From contig JAEZHQ010000070.1 of NCBI GenBank assembly GCA_023416455.1, positions 1 through 5,525 of the forward strand: DNA of 5,525 nt. The letters run 5' to 3'. Shown one piece after another: positions 1 to 5,232 of this stretch. The stretch comes from Pseudomonadota bacterium (GTDB lineage Bacteria > Pseudomonadota > Alphaproteobacteria > Azospirillales > Azospirillaceae). Position 1 is the stretch's first letter; each line of letters opens with the position of its first letter. Made by a program: the position numbers and the translations under genes. The notes beneath the pieces were generated by a model. That model saw only the letters and a list, made by a program, of their open reading frames with translations, searched no databases and was not told the origin of the DNA.

Positions 1-836
1 CGGCCGATGAGCAGGAAAAACAGCAGCGAGACCGCGCCGTCGAAATAGGCGTGCGGGCCGCTGTTGATCGTCTCGAACAGGCTCATGCCGGTGGCCAGCA
101 GGACGCCGATGGTGATCGGCACGTCCATGTTGGTGCGCCCGCGGCGCAGCGCCTGAAGGGCGGAGCGCAGGAAGGGCCGCAGCGCGTAGGCCACCGCCGG
201 CATGCAGATCAGCGCCGAGATCCAGTGCATGAGGTCGCGCGTGGCCACCCCCATGCCCTGGCTGTGGCCGGCCCACACCGACACCGACAGCAGCATCACG
301 TTGCTGGCGGCGAAGCCGGCCACGGCGAGCGAGCGCAGCAGCTCCGTCTCGGTCTTCTTCTGGGCGTCGCCGAGCCGCTCCGGATCGAAGGGCACCGCCC
401 GGTAGCCGAGCCGGGCCACCGTGCCGGCGACGGTGTTGGCGTCGGTCTCGGCGGTGCGCCAGCGCACGGTCAGCCGGCGCGTCGTCATGTTGAGCCGGGC
501 CTGGACCACCCCCGGCTGGCGCCCCAGGGCGGATTCGATCAGCCAGACGCAGGCGGCGCAGTGCAGCCCGTCCACCATCAGGTGCAGGGTGGCGGTGCCG
601 TCGGGCGCCGGCTTGGCGTGCGGGGCGTGGTCGATGACCGGCGCCTCGCCGTCCGGCCGCAGCGGCCGGGCCGAAGGGTCGACGGCGCGCCGCTCGTAGT
701 AGCGCTCAAGCCCGAGGCCGCGCACCAGATCGAAGGCGGCGGCGCAGCCGGTGCAGCAGAAGGGGCCGCTGCCGTCGGACGCCGTGGTGCCGGCTCCCTC
801 GACCGGTCCCTGCCCGCAGTGGAGGCAGCTGCTCAT
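1..836 (-). CDS. ccoI: CcoI: P1B-type copper-transporting ATPase for cbb3 assembly, N-terminal part
   Basis: CcoI (FixI) is a P1B-type ATPase of the inner membrane required to supply copper for the CuB site of CcoN. The first 278 residues are visible; the family is usually over 700 residues, so more than half lies beyond the left edge. An N-terminal cysteine cluster (CLHC at 4-7, CCTGC at 27-31) is the ATPase-associated metal-binding region. A heavy-metal-associated domain follows at about 82-150, with GLHCAACVW (C93, C96). Membrane helices are at about 170-190, 204-223, 239-257 and from 267 onward. TNMDVPITIG (235-244) is typical of these pumps. The CPC and DKTG motifs would be downstream and are not seen. 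The ATG is 1 base after the ccoH TGA (TGACATG), which suggests translational coupling; there is no strong Shine-Dalgarno. A ccoS gene would be expected next. Confidence 0.95.
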   Translation of the reverse strand, partial: MSSCLHCGQGPVEGAGTTASDGSGPFCCTGCAAAFDLVRGLGLERYYERRAVDPSARPLRPDGEAPVIDHAPHAKPAPDGTATLHLMVDGLHCAACVWLIESALGRQPGVVQARLNMTTRRLTVRWRTAETDANTVAGTVARLGYRAVPFDPERLGDAQKKTETELLRSLAVAGFAASNVMLLSVSVWAGHSQGMGVATRDLMHWISALICMPAVAYALRPFLRSALQALRRGRTNMDVPITIGVLLATGMSLFETINSGPHAYFDGAVSLLFFLLIG

Positions 837-837
837 G

Positions 838-1362
838 TCATTTGACCCAGATGCGCGTCTGGTCCTGGTAGTCGCCGGTCGGGTGCTCGATCTCCACCCG
901 CAGGTCCCACTGGCCGGGCAGGGCCAGCGTCACCGGCGCCCCGTAGCGGCCCTCGCCCAGATAGGGCAGCTCCATGGCGAGGTCGTGGCCCTGGCTGGTC
1001 GGGCGGATGAAGGAGACCTTCACGGTCGCGCCATGGAGCAGGTTGCCGTGCTTGTCGCGCAGGGTCAGCGCGACGATGCCCTTCTGCGGGTCGGTGGAGG
1101 TGAATTCCGTCGCCACCCGCCAGCCGCGTTCCGCCTGGGCGCGGGCGCCGGCCAGATCCTCGTTGTAGCGGATGCCCTTGATGAAGTGCTGCTCGGTCTG
1201 CACGCCGGTCCAGGTGGAGAAGGCGAAGTGCAGCATCACGCCATTCACGGCGACGACCACGCCGAAGAAGGCGACGAACATCCAGGGAATGTACCAGCCC
1301 GGCTGGCGGCCGGTGGAGCGGGGCGGCGTCCGGCGGTTCCCGGCGTCGGTGGACATGGTCAT
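838..1362 (-). CDS. ccoH: CcoH: cbb3 oxidase assembly/stability factor
   Basis: CcoH (FixH) is a small single-span inner-membrane protein needed for assembly or stability of the cbb3 complex, and it contacts the oxidase subunits. The predicted protein is 174 residues. It has a hydrophilic N-terminal tail, one membrane helix at about 24-46 (starting WYIPWMFVAFFGVVVAVN), and a periplasmic beta-rich domain. The domain carries the family-typical GIRYNEDL (63-70) and ends with LPGQWDLRVEIEHPTGDYQDQTRIWVK-like residues just before TGA. A second ATG at 1356 would give a protein two residues shorter; upstream GAG and AAGG do not clearly choose between them. It lies 84 bases after ccoG and 1 base before ccoI, in the order ccoG-ccoH-ccoI usual for this cluster. 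The family is assigned by pattern and position; no catalytic residues are known. Confidence 0.92.
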   Translation of the reverse strand: MTMSTDAGNRRTPPRSTGRQPGWYIPWMFVAFFGVVVAVNGVMLHFAFSTWTGVQTEQHFIKGIRYNEDLAGARAQAERGWRVATEFTSTDPQKGIVALTLRDKHGNLLHGATVKVSFIRPTSQGHDLAMELPYLGEGRYGAPVTLALPGQWDLRVEIEHPTGDYQDQTRIWVK

Positions 1363-1375
1363 CGTCTCGCGAACC

Positions 1376-1450
1376 TTAAGCGGTGGGTGGTGTCTCGGGC
1401 GTCATGCGGCCGGCCGGGCCGGGGATGCGGAAGCCGCCGGCCTCCGTCAT
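1376..1450 (-). CDS. Candidate 24-residue small ORF bridging ccoG and ccoH
   Basis: An ATG at 1450 overlaps the ccoG TGA as ATGA and opens a 24-codon frame ending in TAA at 1376, 14 bases before the ccoH ATG. The peptide starts MTEAGGFRIPG and ends PETPPTA. It is Pro/Gly/Thr-rich, with no hydrophobic segment and no recognisable family. It is not in frame with ccoH. The likely role, if any, is to carry ribosomes from ccoG to ccoH. It could equally be a chance open frame in GC-rich DNA. No clear Shine-Dalgarno precedes it. Confidence 0.25.
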   Translation of the reverse strand: MTEAGGFRIPGPAGRMTPETPPTA

Positions 1451-1459
1451 TCGGCCGGC
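1436..1459 (-). other. Inverted repeat around the ccoG stop codon
   Basis: GCCGGCC (1436-1442) and GGCCGGC (1453-1459) are perfect 7-base inverted arms around a 10-base loop that holds the ccoG TGA. There is no U-tract, so it is not a terminator. It could modulate passage between ccoG and ccoH, but GC-rich 7-mers like these are common by chance. Confidence 0.35.
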
Positions 1460-2949
1460 CCCATGAAGACCGACTCGTAGCGCGCGGTCTCACCATCGGC
1501 CGAGGCCAGATGGAAGGTAAGGGGCTGGGAGGCGCCTTGCAAAGGGGCGCGCGGCGCTGTCACGAAAATTCTGTAGGTGGCGACCGTGTCGGGTTCGGCG
1601 GTCAGGTGCCGGCTGGCCGCCTGCTCGTCGCCCTCGGCGCCGGCCACGGCGATGGTGGCGCCCGCCGGCCCGGCGACGGTCAGCGTGTAGGCGCGGGGGT
1701 CGCGGGTCATGTTGGCGATCTTGAAGGTGTAGGCGTTGCGGATGCTGCCGTCGGACAGGGCGACGAACAGCGGGGCGCGGTCGCGCAGCACGCTGATGTC
1801 CAGCCCCGGCTTGAGGACGAGGCCGACCGTCATCGCCCCGGCGATGACCAGCATCATCAGCCCGTAGATGATGGTGCGCGGGCGCAGCGCGCGGTAGCGC
1901 GCCGGCTTGCCGGCGGTGGCCAGGGCCAACTGGTTGGTCTGGGTGTCGAAGCGCACCAGCCCGGCCGGCCGGCCGATCCGGCCCATGACCTCGTCGCAGG
2001 CGTCGATGCACAGGCCGCAGCCGATGCACTGCATCTGCAACCCGTCGCGGATGTCGATGCCGGTCGGGCAGACCTGGACGCAGTTGAAGCAGTCGATGCA
2101 GTCGCCCCGCCCGGCGGCCTTGCGCTCGTCCCAGCCCTCGGACTTGCGCAGCGCGCCGCGGCCCTCGCCCCGCCAGTCCTGGTAGGTGACGATCAGGCTG
2201 TCCTCGTCGATCATCGCCGACTGGAAGCGCGGCCACGGGCACATGTAGGTGCAGACCTGCTCGCGCGCGAAGCCGGCCAGCAGGTAGGTGGTGGCGGTGA
2301 ACAGCGCGATGAAGCCGACGGCGGTCGAGGAGGCTTCCAGCCGCAGCAGGTCGCCGAGCAGGGTCGGCGCGTCGGTGAAGTAGAAGATCCAGGCGCCGCC
2401 GGTGGCCAGCGCGATCAGGATCCAGACCAGGTTCTTCAGCGCCTTGCGGCCGGCCTTGCGGAGCGTCCAGGGGGCCTGGTCGAGGCGGATGCGCTCGCCG
2501 CGGTCGCCCTCGATCAGCCGCTCGACCCAGACGTAGAGGTCGGTCCACACCGTCTGCGGGCAGGCGTAGCCGCACCACACCCGCCCGGCCAGCGAGGTCG
2601 CCAGGAACAGGCCCAGCGCGGCCAGGATCAGGGCGCCGGTCAGGTAATAGATCTGCTGCGGCCACAGCTCGACGAAGAAGAGGTAGAAGCGCCGGTTGGC
2701 GAGGTCGAGCAGCACCGCCTGGTCGGGCGCGTTCGGACCGCGGTCCCAGCGCAGCCACGGCAGCACGTAGTAGATGGCCAGCAGCACGCCCAGCGCCGCC
2801 CACTTGATCCGGCGGAAGCGGCCGTGGACGGCCTTCGGGTAGACCTTGACGTGCTTCTGGTACATGGAGCGCGCGGTGCGCTGGCGCGGCTTGGCCGGGG
2901 TGGCGGCCGGGGGCTCCATCGGGGGCTGCGGCAGATCGGTGGTGCTCAT
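1447..2949 (-). CDS. ccoG: CcoG: 4Fe-4S polyferredoxin-type cupric reductase for cbb3 assembly
   Basis: CcoG (FixG, RdxA family) is an inner-membrane iron-sulfur protein. Family work in Rhodobacter links it to reduction of Cu(II) to Cu(I) before copper is delivered to CuB of CcoN. From ATG 2949 it is 500 residues. Membrane segments lie at about 50-66, 101-122, 172-192, 209-228 and 359-379. Membrane-proximal cysteine motifs are C126-x3-C130 (WCGYACP) and C233-x3-C237 (CTYMCPW). Two complete 4Fe-4S sets follow, C284/C287/C290/C294 (CIDCFNCVQVCP) and C308/C311/C314/C318 (CIGCGLCIDAC). The C-terminal region from about 385 has the beta-rich, Ig-like FixG C-domain character. Length fits the family and no cysteine is missing. 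It starts the assembly-gene cluster and lies downstream of the oxidase terminator and an FNR-type site. The upstream in-frame extension is rejected. Confidence 0.97.
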   Translation of the reverse strand: MSTTDLPQPPMEPPAATPAKPRQRTARSMYQKHVKVYPKAVHGRFRRIKWAALGVLLAIYYVLPWLRWDRGPNAPDQAVLLDLANRRFYLFFVELWPQQIYYLTGALILAALGLFLATSLAGRVWCGYACPQTVWTDLYVWVERLIEGDRGERIRLDQAPWTLRKAGRKALKNLVWILIALATGGAWIFYFTDAPTLLGDLLRLEASSTAVGFIALFTATTYLLAGFAREQVCTYMCPWPRFQSAMIDEDSLIVTYQDWRGEGRGALRKSEGWDERKAAGRGDCIDCFNCVQVCPTGIDIRDGLQMQCIGCGLCIDACDEVMGRIGRPAGLVRFDTQTNQLALATAGKPARYRALRPRTIIYGLMMLVIAGAMTVGLVLKPGLDISVLRDRAPLFVALSDGSIRNAYTFKIANMTRDPRAYTLTVAGPAGATIAVAGAEGDEQAASRHLTAEPDTVATYRIFVTAPRAPLQGASQPLTFHLASADGETARYESVFMGPAE

Positions 2950-2957
2950 GAATCTCG

Positions 2958-2960
2958 CCT
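2958..2960 (-). promoter_or_regulatory. Shine-Dalgarno deciding the ccoG start
   Basis: AGG on the minus strand lies 8 bases before the ATG at 2949. The frame stays open upstream to an ATG at 3072, but that would put the start inside the FNR-type box and upstream of the likely transcription start. 2949 is preferred. Confidence 0.6.
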
Positions 2961-3043
2961 GTTCTCGGAGATGATCGCGGTCACGCGGTCCTGCCGGGCC
3001 GCGACGCGAGCGTGCCGATGAAAATGCGGCGTCGTCGGGCGGG

Positions 3044-3049
3044 AGTATG
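3044..3049 (-). promoter_or_regulatory. Candidate -10 element of the ccoG promoter
   Basis: The minus strand reads CATACT, a 4 of 6 match to TATAAT. If these bases are -12 to -7, transcription would start near 3037. The centre of the FNR/FixK-type box would then fall exactly at -41.5, the class II activator position. The predicted 5' leader would be about 88 bases. No good -35 hexamer is seen at the matching place, as expected for an activator-dependent promoter. Confidence 0.5.
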
Positions 3050-3071
3050 GCGGCCAATTGCCGCAGGCGCA

Positions 3072-3085
3072 TTGCGCTGGATCAA
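3072..3085 (-). promoter_or_regulatory. FNR/FixK-type binding site upstream of ccoG
   Basis: The minus strand reads TTGATCCAGCGCAA. This has the conserved TTG-N8-CAA core of Fnr/Anr/FixK sites (consensus TTGAT-N4-ATCAA), with a perfect left half and two mismatches in the right half (CGCAA for ATCAA). Its centre is at 3078.5, about 130 bases upstream of the ccoG ATG. Oxygen-responsive CRP/FNR-family control of cbb3 genes is well established in proteobacteria. Which member acts here cannot be told from this window. Confidence 0.65.
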
Positions 3086-3200
3086 TGGTCAACGGCGCTC
3101 AACGCGGCCCGGCAGGGGGCCGGTCGCGGGGCCGCCACCCCCATGTTTGCCCGCGTTTGGCGGCGTTGCGCGGGGGCTGCGACGCCGCACCCAGCCGGCC

Positions 3201-3226
3201 TGCGCCCATAAAATGCGCCCATAAAA
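3201..3226. repeat. Perfect 13-bp tandem duplication
   Basis: The unit TGCGCCCATAAAA occurs twice head to tail, at 3201-3213 and 3214-3226, without mismatch. The second copy forms part of the terminator U-tract on the minus strand (TTTTAT). The first copy therefore gives a second, isolated TTTTAT 13 bases downstream. It looks like a recent slippage or duplication event. There are only two copies, so it is not an array. Confidence 0.9.
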
Positions 3227-3255
3227 AGAGTGCCGGGGAGTCGCCTCCCCGGCAC
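3221..3255 (-). terminator. Rho-independent terminator of ccoNOQP
   Basis: On the minus strand the sequence forms a perfect 11-bp stem, GTGCCGGGGAG pairing with CTCCCCGGCAC (bases 3255-3245 and 3240-3230). The 4-base loop is GCGA, a GNRA-type tetraloop. The stem is followed immediately by TCTTTTTAT (3229-3221). A GC-rich stem plus U-tract is the standard intrinsic terminator layout. Only the minus orientation has the U-run; it ends the ccoNOQP transcript about 150 bases after the ccoP stop and separates it from ccoG. Confidence 0.9.
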
Positions 3256-3294
3256 CGGGATGTCCCTGGGGAGCGGCCTTGCCGCCCCGTCAAA

Positions 3295-3313
3295 CCGATG
3301 CCTGCGGCATCGG
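3295..3313 (-). other. Small 8-bp stem-loop in the ccoP 3' region
   Basis: CCGATGCC and GGCATCGG are perfect 8-base inverted arms around a 3-base loop. It sits between the ccoP-proximal hairpin and the terminator. There is no U-tract on either side. It may be one element of a structured 3' untranslated region, but short GC-rich palindromes arise often in such DNA. Confidence 0.45.
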
Positions 3314-3368
3314 CCGGCCGCATGCCCCTCGCGCACAGCGCTGCGCCCTGTGCCGTCGGGTTTGAACC

Positions 3369-3401
3369 CAAGGCGCTTGATGGAAGCCATCAAGCGCCTT
3401 G
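3369..3401 (-). other. Perfect 15-bp stem-loop just after the ccoP stop
   Basis: Bases 3369-3383 and 3387-3401 are perfect reverse complements, separated by a 3-base loop. The stem begins 4 bases after the ccoP TGA. On the transcribed (minus) strand it is followed by GGGTTCAAAC, not a U-run, so it does not look like an intrinsic terminator. A role as an mRNA 3'-end stabiliser or processing element is an inference. The symmetry itself is seen directly. Confidence 0.75.
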
Positions 3402-3405
3402 CGGA

Positions 3406-4293
3406 TCACTTCCCGCCGCCGAGGTTGTGCACATAGACCGCCAGCGACTTGACCGTGGCGTCGTCCAGACGCTTGGCCCAGGCGGGCATCACGCCGGCGC
3501 GGCCGTTCGTGATGGTCTCCACCAGGGCGGCCTTGTCGCCGCCGAACAGCCAGTTGGCGGTGACCAGCGGCGGCGCGCCGACATCGAGGCCGATCGCCAC
3601 CGAACCCTGGCCCTCGTCGCCGTGGCAGGCCACGCAGTTCTCCTCGTACACCACCTTGCCCTTCTCGGCGGCGGCGGCGTCGGTCGACCGCTTGTTCAGG
3701 GCCAGGACATATTCGGCAACCTGGGCGATCTGCTCGCGGTTCAGGATGCCGTCCTTGCCGAAGGCGGTCATGCCGGTGCCGACGGTGCCGCGGGTGTCCG
3801 GGTCGTCGGAACGGATGCCGTGCCGGATGGTCTTGTAGATGTCCTCGGTGGTGCCGCCCCACAGCCACACGTCGTCGGCCAGCGTCGGGAAGCCCTTGGC
3901 CCCCTGGCCGCCGGCGCCGTGGCAGGCCGCGCAGTTCTCGTTGAAGTAGGAGCGGCCGCCGGCCATCGCGAAGGCCAGCAGTTCGCGGTCCTTCTGGATG
4001 TCGCCGACCGAGGCGGCGGCAATGGCGGTCAGGTACTTCTCCTGGCCTTTCTTGCCCTCGGCCATCTTCTGCACCAGCTCCTCGCGCTGCGAGTAGCCGA
4101 GCAGGCCCTTCGTATAGCTCTTGCCCAGCGGCCAGGCCGGGTAAAGAACGTAATACACGATCGACCAGGCGATGCAGACGTAGAAGATGTACAGCCACCA
4201 CTTGGGCAGGGGGTTGTTCAGCTCCCGCAGGCCGTCCCACTCGTGGCCGGTGGTCTCGACGCCGGAAAGGGCGTCCGTTTCCTTCTTTGCCAT
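3406..4293 (-). CDS. ccoP: Cytochrome cbb3 oxidase subunit III (CcoP), diheme cytochrome c
   Basis: CcoP is the membrane-anchored diheme c-type cytochrome that accepts electrons from soluble or membrane cytochrome c and hands them to CcoO. The protein is 295 residues. It starts with a short cytoplasmic segment carrying the conserved EWDGLRELNNPLPKWW (about 18-33), then a single anchor at about 33-53. Two cytochrome c domains follow. Heme 1 is CAACH at 121-125 with likely ligand Met175 in GTGMTAFG. Heme 2 is CVACH at 220-224 with likely ligand Met269 in GVMPAW. Both domains look intact, and each has the expected HG-x-x-GQG following the heme site. The start is set by AGGAG inside ccoQ. This is the last gene of the ccoNOQP transcript; hairpins and a Rho-independent terminator follow it. 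Length and motifs agree with the family. Confidence 0.98.
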   Translation of the reverse strand: MAKKETDALSGVETTGHEWDGLRELNNPLPKWWLYIFYVCIAWSIVYYVLYPAWPLGKSYTKGLLGYSQREELVQKMAEGKKGQEKYLTAIAAASVGDIQKDRELLAFAMAGGRSYFNENCAACHGAGGQGAKGFPTLADDVWLWGGTTEDIYKTIRHGIRSDDPDTRGTVGTGMTAFGKDGILNREQIAQVAEYVLALNKRSTDAAAAEKGKVVYEENCVACHGDEGQGSVAIGLDVGAPPLVTANWLFGGDKAALVETITNGRAGVMPAWAKRLDDATVKSLAVYVHNLGGGK

Positions 4294-4296
4294 GGC

Positions 4297-4458
4297 CTAA
4301 AACTCCTGACCATCTTCCTTGAGCGGGATCCGGGACGCGTCCTCGAACTTGCCGCGGTTGCCGGGCCACATGGCGTACACCAGGATGCCGGTGAACAGCA
4401 GGGCCAGCCAGACGGTCCAGAACGACCGCAGGGCAATGGTGATCGAATCCAAATCCAT
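4297..4458 (-). CDS. ccoQ: Cytochrome cbb3 oxidase small subunit CcoQ
   Basis: This is a 53-residue protein with one membrane segment, read directly from the minus strand between ccoO and ccoP. It begins MDLDSITIALRSFW, has a hydrophobic span at about residues 14-31 (WTVWLALLFTGILVYAMW), and continues with the signature WPGNRGKFEDASRIPL before ending DGQEF and TAG. This matches the CcoQ/FixQ pattern of one helix followed by a short basic/acidic cytoplasmic tail with a P-x-N-(R/K)-x-x-F(E/D) motif. CcoQ stabilises the association of CcoP with the CcoNO core. A strong GGGAGG lies 5 bases before the ATG, immediately after the ccoO stop. Its last codons contain the ccoP ribosome binding site, and only 3 bases separate its stop from the ccoP start, so the two are probably translationally coupled. 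It is short enough to be missed by length-filtered gene callers. Confidence 0.95.
   Translation of the reverse strand: MDLDSITIALRSFWTVWLALLFTGILVYAMWPGNRGKFEDASRIPLKEDGQEF
4303..4307 (-). promoter_or_regulatory. Shine-Dalgarno of ccoP inside ccoQ
   Basis: The minus strand reads AGGAG, 9 bases before the ccoP ATG, lying within the last codons of ccoQ. It fixes the ccoP start at 4293 and implies coupling of ccoP translation to ccoQ. Confidence 0.8.
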
Positions 4459-4471
4459 GGATCCCTCCCGG

Positions 4472-5212
4472 TTACTGCTGGAGCTGCTTGGGCGACTGGT
4501 ACTTGGTGAAGTCCACCATGGTGCCCAGCACCTGCAGATAGGCCACGAGGGCGTCCAGTTCCGTGACGGCCTTGTTGCCGGTGAAGTTCGCGACGACGGC
4601 CTTCGGGTAGCGCTGCATCAGGCCGGACGTGTCGGCATCCGGGTTCTTCTGCGCTTCGAGGTCGGCCTTGGCGTTGGCGATCTGCTCGTCCGTGTAGGGG
4701 ACGCCGACGATGCGCAGGGTCTTCAGGTGATCCTGGATGTCGGTGTACTTCAGCGGACGGTCCTTCATCCAGGCATAGCCCGGCATGATCGACTCCGGCA
4801 CCACGGCGCGCGGATTGACCATGTGGGCGACGTGCCAGTCGTTGGAGTACTTGCCGCCGACGCGGGCAAGGTCCGGACCGGTGCGCTTGGAGCCCCACTG
4901 GAAGGGATGGTCGTACATGCTTTCCGCGGCCAGCGAATAGTGGCCGTAGCGCTCCACCTCATCGCGGAAGGGGCGGATCTGCATGCTGTGGCAGTTGTAG
5001 CAGCCTTCGCGGATGTAGATGTTCTGCCCGGCCAGCTCGAGCGGCGAATAGGGCCGGACCCCGTCCACCTTCTCGATCGTCGACTCGATCGTGAACAGCG
5101 GGACGATCTGGACAAGGCCGCCGATCGCCACCGTGATCAGGATCAGAACGATGAGCAGAAGCGTGTTCCGCTCGATCGTGTCGTGACTAAAGCCCTTTTT
5201 TTCCTCAGCCAT
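4472..5212 (-). CDS. ccoO: Cytochrome cbb3 oxidase subunit II (CcoO), monoheme cytochrome c
   Basis: CcoO is the membrane-anchored monoheme c-type cytochrome that passes electrons from CcoP to the CcoN active site. The protein is 246 residues. An uncleaved N-terminal anchor spans about residues 17-39 (LLLIVLILITVAIGGLVQIV). The heme c site is CYNCH at 71-75, and the likely distal ligand is Met143 in PESIMPGY. The strongly conserved stretch RPFRDEVERYGHYS follows the heme site, and WGSKRTGPDLARVGGKYS lies at about 106-123. The start is supported by GGAGG about 10 bases upstream, inside the 20-base gap after ccoN. ccoQ starts 13 bases after the TAA stop. One small departure from the usual motif is CHSMQIRPF where I recall CHSQMIRPF as common. 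The length fits the family. Periplasmic domain; function is assigned from family knowledge. Confidence 0.97.
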   Translation of the reverse strand: MAEEKKGFSHDTIERNTLLLIVLILITVAIGGLVQIVPLFTIESTIEKVDGVRPYSPLELAGQNIYIREGCYNCHSMQIRPFRDEVERYGHYSLAAESMYDHPFQWGSKRTGPDLARVGGKYSNDWHVAHMVNPRAVVPESIMPGYAWMKDRPLKYTDIQDHLKTLRIVGVPYTDEQIANAKADLEAQKNPDADTSGLMQRYPKAVVANFTGNKAVTELDALVAYLQVLGTMVDFTKYQSPKQLQQ

Positions 5213-5232
5213 TTTGTCGGATCCTCCGGGCG

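Larger units (their letters stand above)
2950..3405. other. ccoP-ccoG intergenic region (456 bases)
   Basis: No convincing gene lies here. From right to left it holds the 15-bp ccoP-proximal hairpin, smaller inverted repeats (3333-3338 with 3348-3353, and 3295-3313), the terminator, the 13-bp tandem repeat, a GC-rich stretch with a 7-bp inverted repeat (3160-3166 with 3182-3188), the FNR/FixK-type box, the candidate -10 and the ccoG leader. Open frames present are short and shift across these signals. Confidence 0.8.

Noticed and set aside
1363..1446. A possible terminator or separate promoter between ccoG and ccoH
   Set aside because: There is no stem with a U-tract, and no -10/-35 pair or FNR-type box. 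The genes look cotranscribed.
2952..2972. A hairpin (ATCTC/GAGAT) that could cover the ccoG ribosome binding site
   Set aside because: Arms are only 5 bp with an 11-base loop and the AGG is mostly in the loop; too weak to claim regulation.
751..3021. A 756-codon open frame on the plus strand opposite ccoH and ccoG
   Set aside because: It is the antisense shadow of ccoH/ccoG in GC-rich DNA. It is rich in Gly, Ala, Arg, Val and Gln without domain character, it spans both genes and the gap, and the minus strand encodes clear CcoG and CcoH motifs.
2950..3072. A 41-residue N-terminal extension of CcoG from an ATG at 3072
   Set aside because: It would start inside the FNR-type box and upstream of the predicted transcription start. 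It is Arg-rich and unlike CcoG N-termini, while ATG 2949 has an AGG at good spacing and begins a normal CcoG N-terminus.
3082..3222. A 46-codon minus-strand frame starting in the tandem repeat
   Set aside because: It has low-complexity Ala/Arg/Pro content, no Shine-Dalgarno, begins inside the terminator tail and ends in the regulatory box; most likely a chance frame.
3355..3372. A T-loop-like GGGTTCAAACCC on the minus strand, suggesting a tRNA
   Set aside because: There is no acceptor, D or anticodon arm around it and the flanking T-stem does not pair. It is a small palindrome next to the ccoP hairpin.
3058..4509. A 483-codon open frame on the plus strand opposite ccoP and ccoQ
   Set aside because: It runs through the terminator, the ccoP-ccoG spacer and antisense to ccoP and ccoQ, whose heme motifs and small-subunit signature are unambiguous on the other strand.
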